Positions 1 to 9,201 are shown, counted from the stretch's first letter. The stretch is DNA of 64,000 bases from Nocardioides marmotae (GCF_013177455.1 NZ_CP053660.1:3658001-3722000); one strand, 5' to 3'. Translations and numbers: made by a program. The notes: generated from the sequence alone by a model not told the origin.

Positions 1-792
1 GCCACGATCGCCTGGAACGTGCAGGAGCCCCGGCGCCACCACCTCCAGTTCCTGCGGGACTGGTGGCCGCCGGTGCTCGGGCTGGTCATCTACTTCTACA
101 GCCGCGGCGTCACCGACGAGCTCGGCCTGCCGGTCCACATCACCATGCCGATCCGCGTCGATGAGTGGCTCGGCGGCGGCACGACGCCGACCGAGCACCT
201 CCAGGCGGCGTGGTGCGGCGACCCGTGCCTGCGCGACTCCGCGCCGCGCTGGTACGACGTGGCCCTCACCACCGTCTACGCCTCCCACTTCGTCACCGGG
301 CTGACCCTCGCCGCGGTGCTGTGGATGCGCAGCCGGCCGGAGTGGGTGCGGTGGATGCGGCGCTACCTCGCGATCAACTTCGGTGCGCTGGTCGTCTACA
401 TCCTCTACCCGATGGCGCCGCCGTGGATGGCCTCGGGCGACGGCTACATGGGCGAGGTCACTCGGATCACCAGCCGCGGCTGGGCCGACCTCGGCCTCGG
501 CCGCTTCGACCTGGTCCTCCAGGGCGTCGGCAACCCGGTCGCCGCGATGCCCTCCCTGCACGCCGGCATCGCGTTCCTCGTCGCCGGCTACGGCATCGTG
601 CGGCTGCGGAGCCCGTGGCGCTGGGTGCTGGTGGCCTACCCGCTCGCCATGTCGCTCGCGCTCGTCTACTTCGCCGAGCACTACGTCATCGACGTGGTCG
701 CCGGCGCGCTGCTCGCCGCCCTGGTGCTCGCCGGGTGCACCTGGTGGGAGCGCCGCCAGGACCGGGGGCCGGCGCTCCGAGCCGGGCAGTGA
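1..792 (+). CDS. PAP2-superfamily membrane phosphatase, 5' partial
   Basis: The reading frame is open to the left edge, so the true start probably lies outside the window; the first internal start is a GTG at 19. At least five hydrophobic segments are visible. The acid-phosphatase signature is present: a PSLHAG motif near base 550 and a later EHYVIDVVAGA motif near base 678, which supply the two histidines and the aspartate of the PAP2 active site. The protein resembles the inositol-phosphorylceramide-synthase/AUR1-like branch that dephosphorylates or transfers lipid phosphates at the membrane. The substrate cannot be named. The gene ends about 50 bases before the acyl-CoA dehydrogenase. Confidence 0.85.
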   Translation, partial: ATIAWNVQEPRRHHLQFLRDWWPPVLGLVIYFYSRGVTDELGLPVHITMPIRVDEWLGGGTTPTEHLQAAWCGDPCLRDSAPRWYDVALTTVYASHFVTGLTLAAVLWMRSRPEWVRWMRRYLAINFGALVVYILYPMAPPWMASGDGYMGEVTRITSRGWADLGLGRFDLVLQGVGNPVAAMPSLHAGIAFLVAGYGIVRLRSPWRWVLVAYPLAMSLALVYFAEHYVIDVVAGALLAALVLAGCTWWERRQDRGPALRAGQ

Positions 793-841
793 GCACGCGG
801 CGTACAGCCCTCCCTGGGTCCGCCCGGGCAGGATGGCCCGC

Positions 842-1993
842 ATGGACCTGAGCCTCAGCGACGAGCAGGAGGGCTTCCGCGCCCTCGCGCGCGACTTCCT
901 CGAGCGCGAGGCCGTGCCGCACCGGGTGGAGTGGGACCGGCGCGAGGCGGTCGACCTCGCGATCATCCCGGCGATGGGCGAGATCGGCTTCTTCGGGCTG
1001 ACCATCCCCGAGGAGTACGGCGGGATCGGCGGGGACTACCTGACCTACGCCCTGGCGATGGAGGAGCTCGGCCGCGCCGACTCCGCGCTGCGCGGCATCG
1101 TGTCGGTCTCCAACGGGCTGGTCGGGAAGTCGATCCTCGCCGCCGGCACCGAGGAGCAGAAGCAGGAGTGGCTGCCGCGGATCGCGTCGGGCGAGGTGCT
1201 CGGCTGCTTCGGCCTGACCGAGCCCGACATCGGCTCCGACGCCGGCAACCTGACCTCGCGGGCGGTCCGCGACGGCGACGACTACGTCATCAACGGCCGC
1301 AAGCTCTTCATCACCAACGGCACCTGGGCGCAGGTCGCGCTGATCCTCGCCCGCACCGGCGGGCCGGGGGCGCGCGGGGTCACCGCGTTCCTCGTGCCCA
1401 CCGACACCCCCGGCTTCGAGGCCCGCGAGATCAAGGGCAAGCTCGGCCTGCGCGGCCAGGCCACCGCGGAGCTGTTCCTCGACGACGTACGCGTCCCGGC
1501 CTCGGCCCGCCTCGGCGAGGAGGGGCAGGGCTTCAAGATCGCGATGGCCTCCCTGGACAAGGGCCGGGTCTCGGTGGCCGCCGGGTGCGTCGGGATCATC
1601 CAGGGCTGCCTGGAGTCCTCGGTCTCCTACGCCACCACGCGCACGCAGTTCGGCAAGCCCATCGCCGCCTTCCAGCTGGTCCAGGACATGATCGCCGACA
1701 TCTCCCTCGACGCCGACGCCGCGCGGCTGCTGGTGTGGCGCTGCGCGGACCTGATCGACCGCGGCCTGCCCTTCCGGATGCCCGCCGCCAAGGCCAAGCT
1801 GTTCGCCTCCGAGGCCGCGGTCCGCGCCGCGAACAACGCGATCCAGGTGCACGGCGGGTCCGGGTACGTCGATGAGTACCCAGCCCAGAAGTACCTCCGC
1901 GACGCCCGCGTCATGACGCTCTACGAGGGCACCAGCCAGGTGCAGAAGCTGCTCATCGGGCGCGCCGAGACCGGCATCAGCGCCTTCGTCTGA
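842..1993 (+). CDS. acyl-CoA dehydrogenase
   Basis: The 383-residue product has the normal length and domain order of flavin-dependent acyl-CoA dehydrogenases, which oxidise an acyl-CoA to the enoyl-CoA and pass electrons to ETF. Visible motifs are the FAD/substrate segment LTEPDIGSDAG (about 126-135), the helical C-terminal domain with VHGGSGY (337-342) and YEGTSQVQ (361-368), in which Glu362 is the expected catalytic base. ATG at 842 is preferred to the in-frame ATG at 833 because it gives the family N-terminus MDLSLSDEQ and because a -10-like CAGGAT (829-834) then ends 7 bases before it, as for several leaderless genes here. YEGTSQ recalls glutaryl- or short-chain-type enzymes, but substrate is not assigned. 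Confidence 0.92.
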   Translation: MDLSLSDEQEGFRALARDFLEREAVPHRVEWDRREAVDLAIIPAMGEIGFFGLTIPEEYGGIGGDYLTYALAMEELGRADSALRGIVSVSNGLVGKSILAAGTEEQKQEWLPRIASGEVLGCFGLTEPDIGSDAGNLTSRAVRDGDDYVINGRKLFITNGTWAQVALILARTGGPGARGVTAFLVPTDTPGFEAREIKGKLGLRGQATAELFLDDVRVPASARLGEEGQGFKIAMASLDKGRVSVAAGCVGIIQGCLESSVSYATTRTQFGKPIAAFQLVQDMIADISLDADAARLLVWRCADLIDRGLPFRMPAAKAKLFASEAAVRAANNAIQVHGGSGYVDEYPAQKYLRDARVMTLYEGTSQVQKLLIGRAETGISAFV

Positions 1994-2026
1994 CCCACCA
2001 CCCGCACCCCTTCCAGGAGGCCCTTC

Positions 2027-2983
2027 GTGGCGATCGACCCACAGATCGACGGACTGCTCCAGCTCATGGCCGGCTCCGGCCACCCGCCGATGTGGCAGCA
2101 GAGCCCCGAGGACGCCCGGCGCGGCTTCCGGGTGCTCACCGTCGACCTGCGCGACCCGGCGTTCGTCCCTGAGGTCGCCGCCGTCGAGGACGTCACCGTC
2201 CCCGGCGCCGCGGGGCCGCTGGCCGCCCGGATCTACCGGCCGTCGGCCGGCTCGGCCGGCTCGGCCCCGCTGCCGACCGTCGCGTTCTTCCACGGCGGCG
2301 GCTTCGTCATCGGCGACCTCGACACCCACGACCTGACCTGCCGGACCATCGCCACCCTGTGTGAGGCCGTCGTCGTCTCGGTCGACTACCGGCTCGCCCC
2401 CGAGCACCCGTTCCCGGCCGCCCCCGATGACGCGCTCGCGGCGGCCCACTGGGTCGCGGACTCCCTCGCCGACCTCGGCGGCAGCGACCGGATGGGGGTC
2501 GCCGGCGACTCCGCCGGCGGCAACCTCTCCGCCGTCGTCGCCCAGGCCTTCCGCGACGAGGGCCGCCCGCTTGCCGGGCAGCTGCTGGTCTACCCGGTCA
2601 CCGACATGGGCGGGTCCTACCCCTCGCACACCGAGAACGCCGAGGGGTTCTTCCTCGACACCCAGACCATGGCGTGGTTCGGCGCGCAGTACGTCGGCGA
2701 CCCCTCCGCCCTGGGCGACCCGCGGCTCTCGCCGCTGCACGGGCGCCTCGACGGGCTCGCCCCCGCCGTCGTCGTCACCGCCGAGCTCGACCCGCTGCGC
2801 GACGACGGCAACGCCTACGCCCGCGCACTGGCCGAGGCCGGCGTCCGGGTCGAGCACCGGGTCTTCCCCGGGATGATCCACGGCTTCGTCGACATGGGTC
2901 GCCACTCCGCGGCCGCGCAGGCGGCCATCGAGGAGACGTGCGCGCTCTTCCGGACGGTCCTCCACGACGAGGCGGGCCGCTGA
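2027..2983 (+). CDS. alpha/beta hydrolase, hormone-sensitive-lipase (HSL) type
   Basis: This 318-residue protein starts at a GTG preceded by an AGGAGG ribosome site. It carries the HSL-family oxyanion motif HGGG (His89-Gly92) and the nucleophile elbow GDSAGG (Ser162). Asp255 in TAELDPLRD and His285 in PGMIHGF complete a catalytic triad. Such enzymes hydrolyse short- to medium-chain esters in the cytoplasm. It follows the acyl-CoA dehydrogenase by 33 bases and overlaps almost directly with the next gene, so the three are probably one transcript. The natural ester is unknown. Confidence 0.92.
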   Translation: MAIDPQIDGLLQLMAGSGHPPMWQQSPEDARRGFRVLTVDLRDPAFVPEVAAVEDVTVPGAAGPLAARIYRPSAGSAGSAPLPTVAFFHGGGFVIGDLDTHDLTCRTIATLCEAVVVSVDYRLAPEHPFPAAPDDALAAAHWVADSLADLGGSDRMGVAGDSAGGNLSAVVAQAFRDEGRPLAGQLLVYPVTDMGGSYPSHTENAEGFFLDTQTMAWFGAQYVGDPSALGDPRLSPLHGRLDGLAPAVVVTAELDPLRDDGNAYARALAEAGVRVEHRVFPGMIHGFVDMGRHSAAAQAAIEETCALFRTVLHDEAGR

Positions 2984-2984
2984 G

Positions 2985-3437
2985 GTGGCGGGCCTGCTCA
3001 CGACCCGCGACGTCGCCCTCGCCGTCGCGCCCGGGCTGCTCAGCCTCGCGGACCCGTCCGCCCTCTCGGGGCGCGGCCTGGCGGCGTACCGGCTCGGCGT
3101 CGCGGCCACCACCGTCGCCTCCACCGTCGTCGAGCTCGACGACCCCGACCTCCACGCGCCGCCCGCCGTCCGCTGGGCCGGCGGCGTGGCCGTCGGCGCG
3201 CTGCTCTGGCGCACCATGCCGCGGTGGGAGCGCGCCGACGTCGCGCTGCACAGCTGGCTCACCGCGCACGGCGTCCCGCGTTCCCGCCTCGTCGTCGCCA
3301 CCCTCTCCACCGCCGCCGTCCTCGCCCTCGCCGCCCTCGAGCGGCGCCGGCCGACCGACGACGGTCAGCCTGACCCCGGACCGGACCACGAGCCGGACTC
3401 TGAGCAGGTTCGCGACCCGGACCCGGTGGTCGGCTGA
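2985..3437 (+). CDS. hypothetical protein, 150 aa
   Basis: GTG start one base after the stop of the hydrolase gene, which implies translational coupling. The protein is Ala/Leu-rich with several short hydrophobic helices in the first 115 residues and a Pro/Asp/Glu-rich tail (PDPGPDHEPDSEQVRDPDPV). I recognise no domain. Hydrophobicity is too weak to call clear membrane spans. Its position suggests a role alongside the esterase, but nothing in the sequence proves this. Confidence 0.6.
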   Translation: MAGLLTTRDVALAVAPGLLSLADPSALSGRGLAAYRLGVAATTVASTVVELDDPDLHAPPAVRWAGGVAVGALLWRTMPRWERADVALHSWLTAHGVPRSRLVVATLSTAAVLALAALERRRPTDDGQPDPGPDHEPDSEQVRDPDPVVG

Positions 3438-3471
3438 CGCGTCGCCCCGCTGGGCGCGAGTCGGCGGGGCG

Positions 3472-3517
3472 GTCGTGTGCCTCAGGAGGCGGGTCGGCGC
3501 GTGCTCAGGCACACGAC
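3472..3517. repeat. 46-bp repeat, copy A
   Basis: First of two 46-bp copies in the convergent gap, 41 of 46 bases identical to copy B at 3588. Its ends form an 11-bp perfect inverted repeat (GTCGTGTGCCT and AGGCACACGAC), so it can fold as a hairpin. It looks like a small dispersed palindromic element rather than a coding remnant. Confidence 0.7.
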
Positions 3518-3548
3518 CCCGCCGGCGTTCGCGGGTCACCACGGCACC

Positions 3549-3581
3549 GCCTTCCCCGAGTCGGCCGGGAGCGGGGAAGGC
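3549..3581. terminator. hairpin between converging genes
   Basis: A perfect 10-bp stem, GCCTTCCCCG with CGGGGAAGGC, and a 13-base loop lie between repeat copies A and B. It is placed to stop transcription from the plus-strand gene ending at 3437. No T-run follows, so terminator function is inferred from position and stability. Confidence 0.4.
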
Positions 3582-3587
3582 GGGGCA

Positions 3588-3633
3588 GTCGCGTGCTTCA
3601 GGACGCGGAGCGGCGCGTGCTCAGGCACACGAC
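3588..3633. repeat. 46-bp repeat, copy B
   Basis: Second copy of the element at 3472-3517, in the same orientation and 116 bases on. The last 23 bases are identical in both copies. The five differences lie in the left half, which weakens the terminal stem of this copy. Confidence 0.7.
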
Positions 3634-3696
3634 CGCGCCTGGCCGGCCGTCCTGCTTGGCCCGCGCGTGCCCGGTAACGGGCTCGACGTGCCTGTG

Positions 3697-3723
3697 CCCC
3701 GCCGGCTGGGCGCTCCGGCGGGG
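3697..3723 (-). terminator. hairpin after the DUF222/HNH gene
   Basis: CCCCGCCGG and CCGGCGGGG form a perfect 9-bp stem with a 9-base loop, starting 16 bases beyond the stop of the minus-strand DUF222/HNH gene. It is the likely transcription stop for that gene. There is no U-tract. Confidence 0.45.
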
Positions 3724-3738
3724 TCGTGGGCGGTGGGG

Positions 3739-5061
3739 CTACGTCGGGGACGGCTCGGCAGCCGGTGATTCGGGCGGGGGTGGTTCGGGTCCGAGGTCGT
3801 GGGTGCCGTGGTGGTCGACGCGGTAGGTGAGGCCGGTGGGTCCGCGCCAGAGGTACGTGCCTGGCGCTGGTGTCTGTTGGTCCCAGCCGGCGTGGGTCTT
3901 GGCGCGGTGGTGGCGCCTGCAGAGCGGGGCGATGTTCTCGGTCGCCGTCGGTCCGCCGCGGGCATGGGGGACGACGTGGTCGTCGTCGACCCTGCTGGTC
4001 GCGTGGGCGGGGCGGGTGCACCAAGGGAACACGCAGTGCAGGTCACGCAGCCTCGTCTGCTGACTGAGTCGGTCGGGGACCTCGTAGGCCTCGACGTGGA
4101 TCCGCTCGGCCAGGTCGATGACCGGCTTCACGGTGATCGAGGCCTGTCCTCGTGCAGCTCGGGTGCACCAGTCGGCGAGCTGGGTGGTGAGCACGAACCC
4201 GCGGACGTTCTCCACGCGGGTGATGTCGTCGAGGGTCCCGTCGGGGCTCTGGTGGACGTGGACCACGAGGGGCTTGGGGTCGGTGTCGAACTCGAGCTGC
4301 ATCTGGCGGCGGGCCATGTCACCCAGGGCCACGGACCGGCGGGCGTCGAGGGTGTCGGTGCAGCCCAGCCGCTCCAACCGAGCCGCGCCCTTCGCCAGCG
4401 CGTCGTCGAGATCCAGCGCATCCGCCAGGTCGAGGGTCGCCCACACGTCCACGTGGCCGCCGAAGGACACCTGGCGGGACTGGACCGTCACGTGCCGGGC
4501 CTCGGCACGCTCGGTCGCGACCCGTTGGGCTTCGTCGGGGTCGAACCGGACCAGCGCCTCCTCCAGCAACCGCTCCAGTGCTGCGGGCCCGATGGTCGAG
4601 GCGACGGGTGCGAGGTGGGTGTCGACGAAGGCTGCACCCTTCTTCGGCAGGTGAAGCGTCCGCCGCGCCAGCGATCGTGCCTTCCACGCGGGCAGGTCCA
4701 GGGAGGTGACCTTGGCCCAGAGCTTGGGGAGCCGGTAGCGAAGCTCGAGGGCTTCGGCAAGGTAGGCGCGGCCGGCGTCCTCGGACTTGCCGAGCCCGGC
4801 CGCGAACTCCACGACGGCGAACTCGGTCACGAACGGCGCACCCTCACCCGCGAGGCAGACCGGCTTGTCGCCGAACCCGCGGAACACCGACCAGGTCGCG
4901 GCGTCGTCCAGCGACTCGGCCGGGTGCAACACGCACCACTGGACCGCCGCCTCAAGGAGACGAGCCTCCGCAGCGTTCACCGCCTTCTGCTCGGCCCGCG
5001 CGGACGCGAGCACATCGGCTGGAGTGTCCAGCGGGTGCTCGAGCGTCGCGATCAAGGCCAT
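3739..5061 (-). CDS. DUF222 / HNH endonuclease-domain protein (13E12 type)
   Basis: The 440-residue product has the two-part layout of the actinobacterial 13E12 family: a long helical DUF222 region (about 20-320), then an HNH nuclease motif. The HNH core is visible as a CVFPWC-type segment, DDDHVVPHARGG, TENIAPLC and RRHHRAKTH (about 340-387), with the paired histidines and the asparagine expected for metal-dependent nicking or cleavage. A proline-rich tail follows. ATG at 5061 is preceded, 12 bases upstream, by a near-consensus LexA box (5074-5089), so DNA damage probably induces it. These genes are often multi-copy and mobile in actinobacteria; flanking repeats fit that pattern. Its cellular target is unknown. 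Confidence 0.9.
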   Translation of the reverse strand: MALIATLEHPLDTPADVLASARAEQKAVNAAEARLLEAAVQWCVLHPAESLDDAATWSVFRGFGDKPVCLAGEGAPFVTEFAVVEFAAGLGKSEDAGRAYLAEALELRYRLPKLWAKVTSLDLPAWKARSLARRTLHLPKKGAAFVDTHLAPVASTIGPAALERLLEEALVRFDPDEAQRVATERAEARHVTVQSRQVSFGGHVDVWATLDLADALDLDDALAKGAARLERLGCTDTLDARRSVALGDMARRQMQLEFDTDPKPLVVHVHQSPDGTLDDITRVENVRGFVLTTQLADWCTRAARGQASITVKPVIDLAERIHVEAYEVPDRLSQQTRLRDLHCVFPWCTRPAHATSRVDDDHVVPHARGGPTATENIAPLCRRHHRAKTHAGWDQQTPAPGTYLWRGPTGLTYRVDHHGTHDLGPEPPPPESPAAEPSPT

Positions 5062-5379
5062 GCCTCATTCTAGTCGAACACGTGCTCGAATGGAAGAGGT
5101 CTGTTCGCACATCTTCAGAACGGGGTCGGACGCGCCAGCGCGAGGCGGCGGCCAGAGACCCGGCAGCAGACCGCGACCCACGACGTACCTGGTCCATAGC
5201 TGCCAAAACCGCGACCACCCACAGCCCGCAGGCCGAAGGTCGGCCGCCAGGGGCCTCGACACGTCGGCGCCGAGGGCGCCTCCTGCTCGACCAGCAGCGG
5301 GCCCGCAGGCCGAAGATCGCCTCACGGGGCGCCTCCTGCGCGACCAGCAGAGCGGGCCCGAAAGCCGACGAGCAAGGCC
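5062..5379. other. intergenic region with imperfect direct repeats
   Basis: The 318-base gap lies between the start of the DUF222/HNH gene and the stop of the PucR-type regulator. Besides the SOS box it holds two imperfect copies, about 40 bases each (5274-5313 and 5327-5368), that share GGGCGCCTCCTG, CGACCAGCAG and GCGGGCCCG. A related GCCCGCAGGCCGAAG segment lies at 5224-5238. No coding frame or tRNA is evident. The repeats resemble dispersed intergenic elements of Nocardioides-like genomes, which is an impression rather than a verified match. Confidence 0.5.
5074..5089 (-). promoter_or_regulatory. candidate LexA (SOS) box
   Basis: Read on the minus strand this is TCGAGCACGTGTTCGA. It matches the mycobacterial/actinobacterial SOS consensus TCGAAC-N4-GTTCGA at every defined position but one. 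It lies 12 bases upstream of the DUF222/HNH start codon. LexA boxes upstream of 13E12-family genes are established in M. tuberculosis, so site and gene support each other. Confidence 0.8.
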
Positions 5380-6609
5380 TCAGGCCGACCCACAAGCCAT
5401 CAACGCCAGATCGAGCAGGAGCTTGTCGCGAGGGTCGGCGAGCGAGCGGCCGGTGAGCTGCTCGATCTGCTTGAGCCGGTAGATGACGGTGTTGCGGTGG
5501 CAGTAGAGGTCCTCGGCGGCGTGCGTGGGGGACCCGCCGTGCCGCAGCAGCGCAGCGAGGGTGTCGAGGAGCGTGCGGGACTGGGCCTCGGGAAGCGCGA
5601 GGATCGGCCCGAGCGTGCGGGCGAGGAGCAGGGGCGCGACCTGGGGGCTGCCGGCGAGGAGCACCTCGGGCAGCCGTTCGCTGACCGGGACGACGCCGCG
5701 GCCGGCGCGCGGGAGCGTCTCGGCGGCGCGGGTCGCGAGCTGGAAGGCGGTGGCGAAGCCGGCGATGCCGTCGGGCGCGGTGGCCACGCCCATCCGGCCG
5801 GCGGCGTACGGCGCGAACAGCTCGGCGATCCCCGGCTCGTCGGGCAGCGGCCCGGCCAGCAGGCCGAAGTAGATCCCGGAGCGCACGTGCCACCGCGACA
5901 CGACGCCGAGCTTGTCGAGCCGGTCCTCGGCCGGGCCGAGCGAGTCGGGCGGGTCGTCGTAGAGCGCGACCACGCAGGCGACGGTGTCGTCGGGGCCGAC
6001 GTCGAGCACCGTGCGGGCCTCGTCAGCGAAGTCGGGGTCGGCGCCGCGGCCCTCGAGGAGGGCGTCGAGGAAGGACTGCTGGCGCTGGAGGTCGTGGCGC
6101 TGGAGCCGCGCGGCCTCCCGGCGGTAGGCCTCGATCAGCACCGCGTTCTGCACGTCAAGGTTGGACCACACCGTGCCGCCGGCGGCGAGCAGCACCTGGT
6201 CGTCGACGACGCCGTCCGGCGCGGTCGCCGAGCGGGCGATGAGCGCCTCCCACAGCACCCGCGCGCCGAGCATGTAGGCGTTGAGCACCAGCTCCAGCGG
6301 CACCCCCTGCCGGGCCCGGCGCCGGCCGGTCTCGCGCCAGATGTCGATGGCGGTGGGGCTCCCCTGGGTCCGCCGTCCCGAGAGCACCTCGAGCCCGCGG
6401 CGGATGTGCACCCGGGTGCTCTCCCGGACGTCGACCCGCAGCTCGGGCCCCATCCGCTCGTAGAGCGACGCGTCCCGCTCGAAGAGCGCGAGCGTGATGC
6501 TGTCGGCGATCGTGTCGGCCTGGTCGAGCAGGAGCGCCCAGGCCCGCGCCGGCGCCGCGCCGGCGCTCGTCCCGGCCGGCGCCGCGGCTGCTGACTGGGC
6601 GGGGCGCAT
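5380..6609 (-). CDS. PucR/CdaR-type transcriptional regulator
   Basis: The 409-residue protein has the PucR layout: an N-terminal helical sensory region, a central GGDEF-like CdaR domain, and a C-terminal helix-turn-helix (about 350-400). The last includes SPTHAAEDLYCHRNTVIYRLK, typical of HTH_30, with CHRNTVIYRLKQIE as the recognition segment. ATG at 6609 gives the shortest plausible N-terminus; longer open sequence upstream has no homology signal. It diverges from the ABC-importer operon across 174 bases, so it probably controls that operon in response to the transported compound, as PucR relatives do for purine, diacid or proline uptake. The ligand is unknown. Confidence 0.87.
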   Translation of the reverse strand: MRPAQSAAAAPAGTSAGAAPARAWALLLDQADTIADSITLALFERDASLYERMGPELRVDVRESTRVHIRRGLEVLSGRRTQGSPTAIDIWRETGRRRARQGVPLELVLNAYMLGARVLWEALIARSATAPDGVVDDQVLLAAGGTVWSNLDVQNAVLIEAYRREAARLQRHDLQRQQSFLDALLEGRGADPDFADEARTVLDVGPDDTVACVVALYDDPPDSLGPAEDRLDKLGVVSRWHVRSGIYFGLLAGPLPDEPGIAELFAPYAAGRMGVATAPDGIAGFATAFQLATRAAETLPRAGRGVVPVSERLPEVLLAGSPQVAPLLLARTLGPILALPEAQSRTLLDTLAALLRHGGSPTHAAEDLYCHRNTVIYRLKQIEQLTGRSLADPRDKLLLDLALMACGSA

Positions 6610-6644
6610 GGAGGCACGTTCGCACTCCGTGCACAAACCGCACC

Positions 6645-6659
6645 ACCCCCCTGGGGGGT
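6645..6659. promoter_or_regulatory. palindrome in divergent pucR-like/ABC promoter region
   Basis: ACCCCCC-T-GGGGGGT is a perfect 7-bp inverted repeat around one central base. It sits 35 bases upstream of the regulator start and about 125 bases upstream of the importer operon start. A direct GTGCGC repeat (near 6699 and 6710) is nearby. Position makes it a candidate operator for the PucR-type protein; there is no experimental support. Confidence 0.35.
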
Positions 6660-6783
6660 TCGGGGCGATCCGTCCAAGCGAATCTGTGCTCCGCGCCCAG
6701 TGCGCATCCTGTGCGCCGCCACCAAGGTGGTGCAGGTCACAGTCCGGGGAGCCGCCCCGGGCGGCCCGCGCCGGGAGGTCCGC

Positions 6784-7604
6784 TTGCCGTCGTCCACGAG
6801 CGCCGCACCACCGGCCACCAAACCCGCCGTCCCGCCGCCCACGGCGCTGGAGCTGAGCGGGATCACGGTGACCTTCGGCGGCATCACCGCCCTCTCCGAG
6901 GTCGACCTCGCGGTCGTCCCGGGGACCGTCCACGGCGTCATCGGGCCCAACGGGGCCGGCAAGACCACCCTGTTCAACGTCGCGTGCGGCTTCGTCGTCC
7001 CCGACGCGGGCACCATCAGCCGCGCGGGCGACCGGCTCGAGCGGCTCCACCCCCACGACCTCGCCGGCCTCGGCATGGCCCGCACGCTCCAGGGCCTGGG
7101 CCTCTTCGACCGGGTCACGGTCCTCGAGAACGTCGTCGTCGGCGCCGACCGGCACGCCCGGACCGGCTTCCTCGGCTCGCTGCTCGGCCTGCCCGGCGCG
7201 GCCCGCGAGGAGCGGGCGCTGCGGGAGCGGGCGATGGAGGTCCTGGACCGCCTCGGGATCGGGGCGTACGCCGCCCGCTATCCCGGCAGCCTCCCCTACC
7301 CGGTCCGCAAGCGGGTCGCGCTGGCCCGCGCGCTCGCGGCCGAGCCCGACCTGCTGCTGCTCGACGAGCCGGCCAGCGGGCTCGGCGCGGCCGACATGGA
7401 CGAGCTGGGCGACCTGGTGCGCGGGCTGGCCGCCGAGCGGGCGATCTCGGTGATGCTCGTCGAGCACCACATGGACCTGGTCATGCGGGTCTGCGACGAG
7501 ATCACCGTCCTCGACTTCGGCCGGCGCATCGCGCACGGCCCGCCCGACCTGGTCCGCAACGACCCGGCCGTCCTGGCGGCGTACCTCGGCGAGGAGGTCG
7601 ACTG

Positions 7605-7605
<1 letters not shown>
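6784..7605 (+). CDS. branched-chain-amino-acid-type ABC transporter, ATPase 1 (LivG-like)
   Basis: The protein contains Walker A GPNGAGKTT, a degenerate ABC signature region (YPGSLPYPVRKRVALARAL, where LSGGQ is normally found), Walker B LLLLDEPASGL and the switch histidine in LVEHHMD. TTG at 6784 is chosen because GGGAGG lies 5 bases before it; an in-frame ATG at 6700 would add a poorly conserved, Pro/Ala-rich leader. The 273-residue length matches LivG. The unusual signature (SLPYPVRK) is common in LivG relatives that move non-amino-acid carboxylates. Its stop overlaps the next start (TGATG). Confidence 0.9.
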
Positions 7606-8309
<704 letters not shown>

Positions 8310-8321
8310 GCGGGAGACCCA

Positions 8322-9200
8322 GTGCAGCAGCTCCTCAACACCGCCCTCGGCGGCCTGACGCTCGGCATGGTCTACGCCGCGTTCGCGCTCGCCCTGGTCC
8401 TCATCTGGCGCTCGACGCGGATCGTGAACTTCGCCCAGGCCCCGATGGCGATGGTGACCACCTTCGTCGCGCTGGTCGTCGTCGACGCCGGCCACTCCTA
8501 CTGGCTGGCCTTCGCCGCGGCCCTGGCCAGCGGCCTGCTGCTCGGCGCCGTCGTCGAGCGGCTGATCGTGCGCCGGGTCGAGGGCGGGCCGGAGATCAAC
8601 GCGGTCATCCTCACCCTCGGCCTGTTCATCGTGCTCCACGCGCTGGCCGCGGTCGTCTTCGGCAACCGCTACCGCAGCTTCCCCGCGCCCTTCGGGGTCC
8701 GCGGGATCGAGGTGGGCGGCACCACGATCGCGCTCACCGGCTTCGGCGTCTTCACCATCCTCGCGGTGCTGGTGACGATGGGCCTGCTGCTGGCGCTGTT
8801 CCGCTACACCGACCTGGGGCTGCGGATGCGCGCCTCGGCGTACAACCCCGAGGTCGCCCGGCTGCTCGGCGTCCGCGTCGGGCGGATGCTCACCCTCGGC
8901 TGGGCCCTCGCCTCGCTCGTCGGGTCGCTGGCCGGCCTGCTCATCGCCGGCGGCAGCCTGGTCCACCCCGGCTACATGGACTCCGTCGTGGTCTACGGCT
9001 TCGTCGCCGCCGTCCTCGGTGGCCTGGACAGCCCGATCGGCGCGGTCGTCGGCGGGCTGCTGCTGGGGCTCGCGCTCTCCTTCGTCAGCGGGTACGTCGG
9101 CTCGCAGCTGGTCGCGCTGGCCGCCCTGGTGATCCTCATGCTGGTCCTGACCCTGCGACCGGGCGGGCTGTTCGCGCAGACCGCCGCGAGGAGGGTCTGA
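8322..9200 (+). CDS. branched-chain-amino-acid-type ABC permease 1 (LivH-like)
   Basis: This 292-residue protein has about eight membrane spans and the LivH pattern, including a start like LLNTALGGLTLGMVYAAFALALVLIWRST and a late GFVAAVLGGLDSPIGAVVGGLLLGL segment that contacts the ATPase. It begins at GTG 8322 behind a GGGAGA ribosome site. It forms the inner-membrane channel with the following LivM-like protein. Confidence 0.92.
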   Translation: MQQLLNTALGGLTLGMVYAAFALALVLIWRSTRIVNFAQAPMAMVTTFVALVVVDAGHSYWLAFAAALASGLLLGAVVERLIVRRVEGGPEINAVILTLGLFIVLHALAAVVFGNRYRSFPAPFGVRGIEVGGTTIALTGFGVFTILAVLVTMGLLLALFRYTDLGLRMRASAYNPEVARLLGVRVGRMLTLGWALASLVGSLAGLLIAGGSLVHPGYMDSVVVYGFVAAVLGGLDSPIGAVVGGLLLGLALSFVSGYVGSQLVALAALVILMLVLTLRPGGLFAQTAARRV

Positions 9201-9201
9201 G

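Larger units (their letters stand above)
3438..3738. other. convergent intergenic region with repeats and hairpins
   Basis: About 300 bases between the stop codons of the 150-aa plus-strand gene and the DUF222/HNH gene. It contains the two 46-bp repeats and two hairpins listed separately. I see no credible reading frame in it; the open frames present are short and have no family resemblance. Confidence 0.6.

Noticed and set aside
686..3310. Very long minus-strand open frame (over 800 codons) antisense to the dehydrogenase and esterase genes
   Set aside because: It is a by-product of high GC third positions in real plus-strand genes. It is Arg/Gly/Asp-rich and low in complexity, with no motif.
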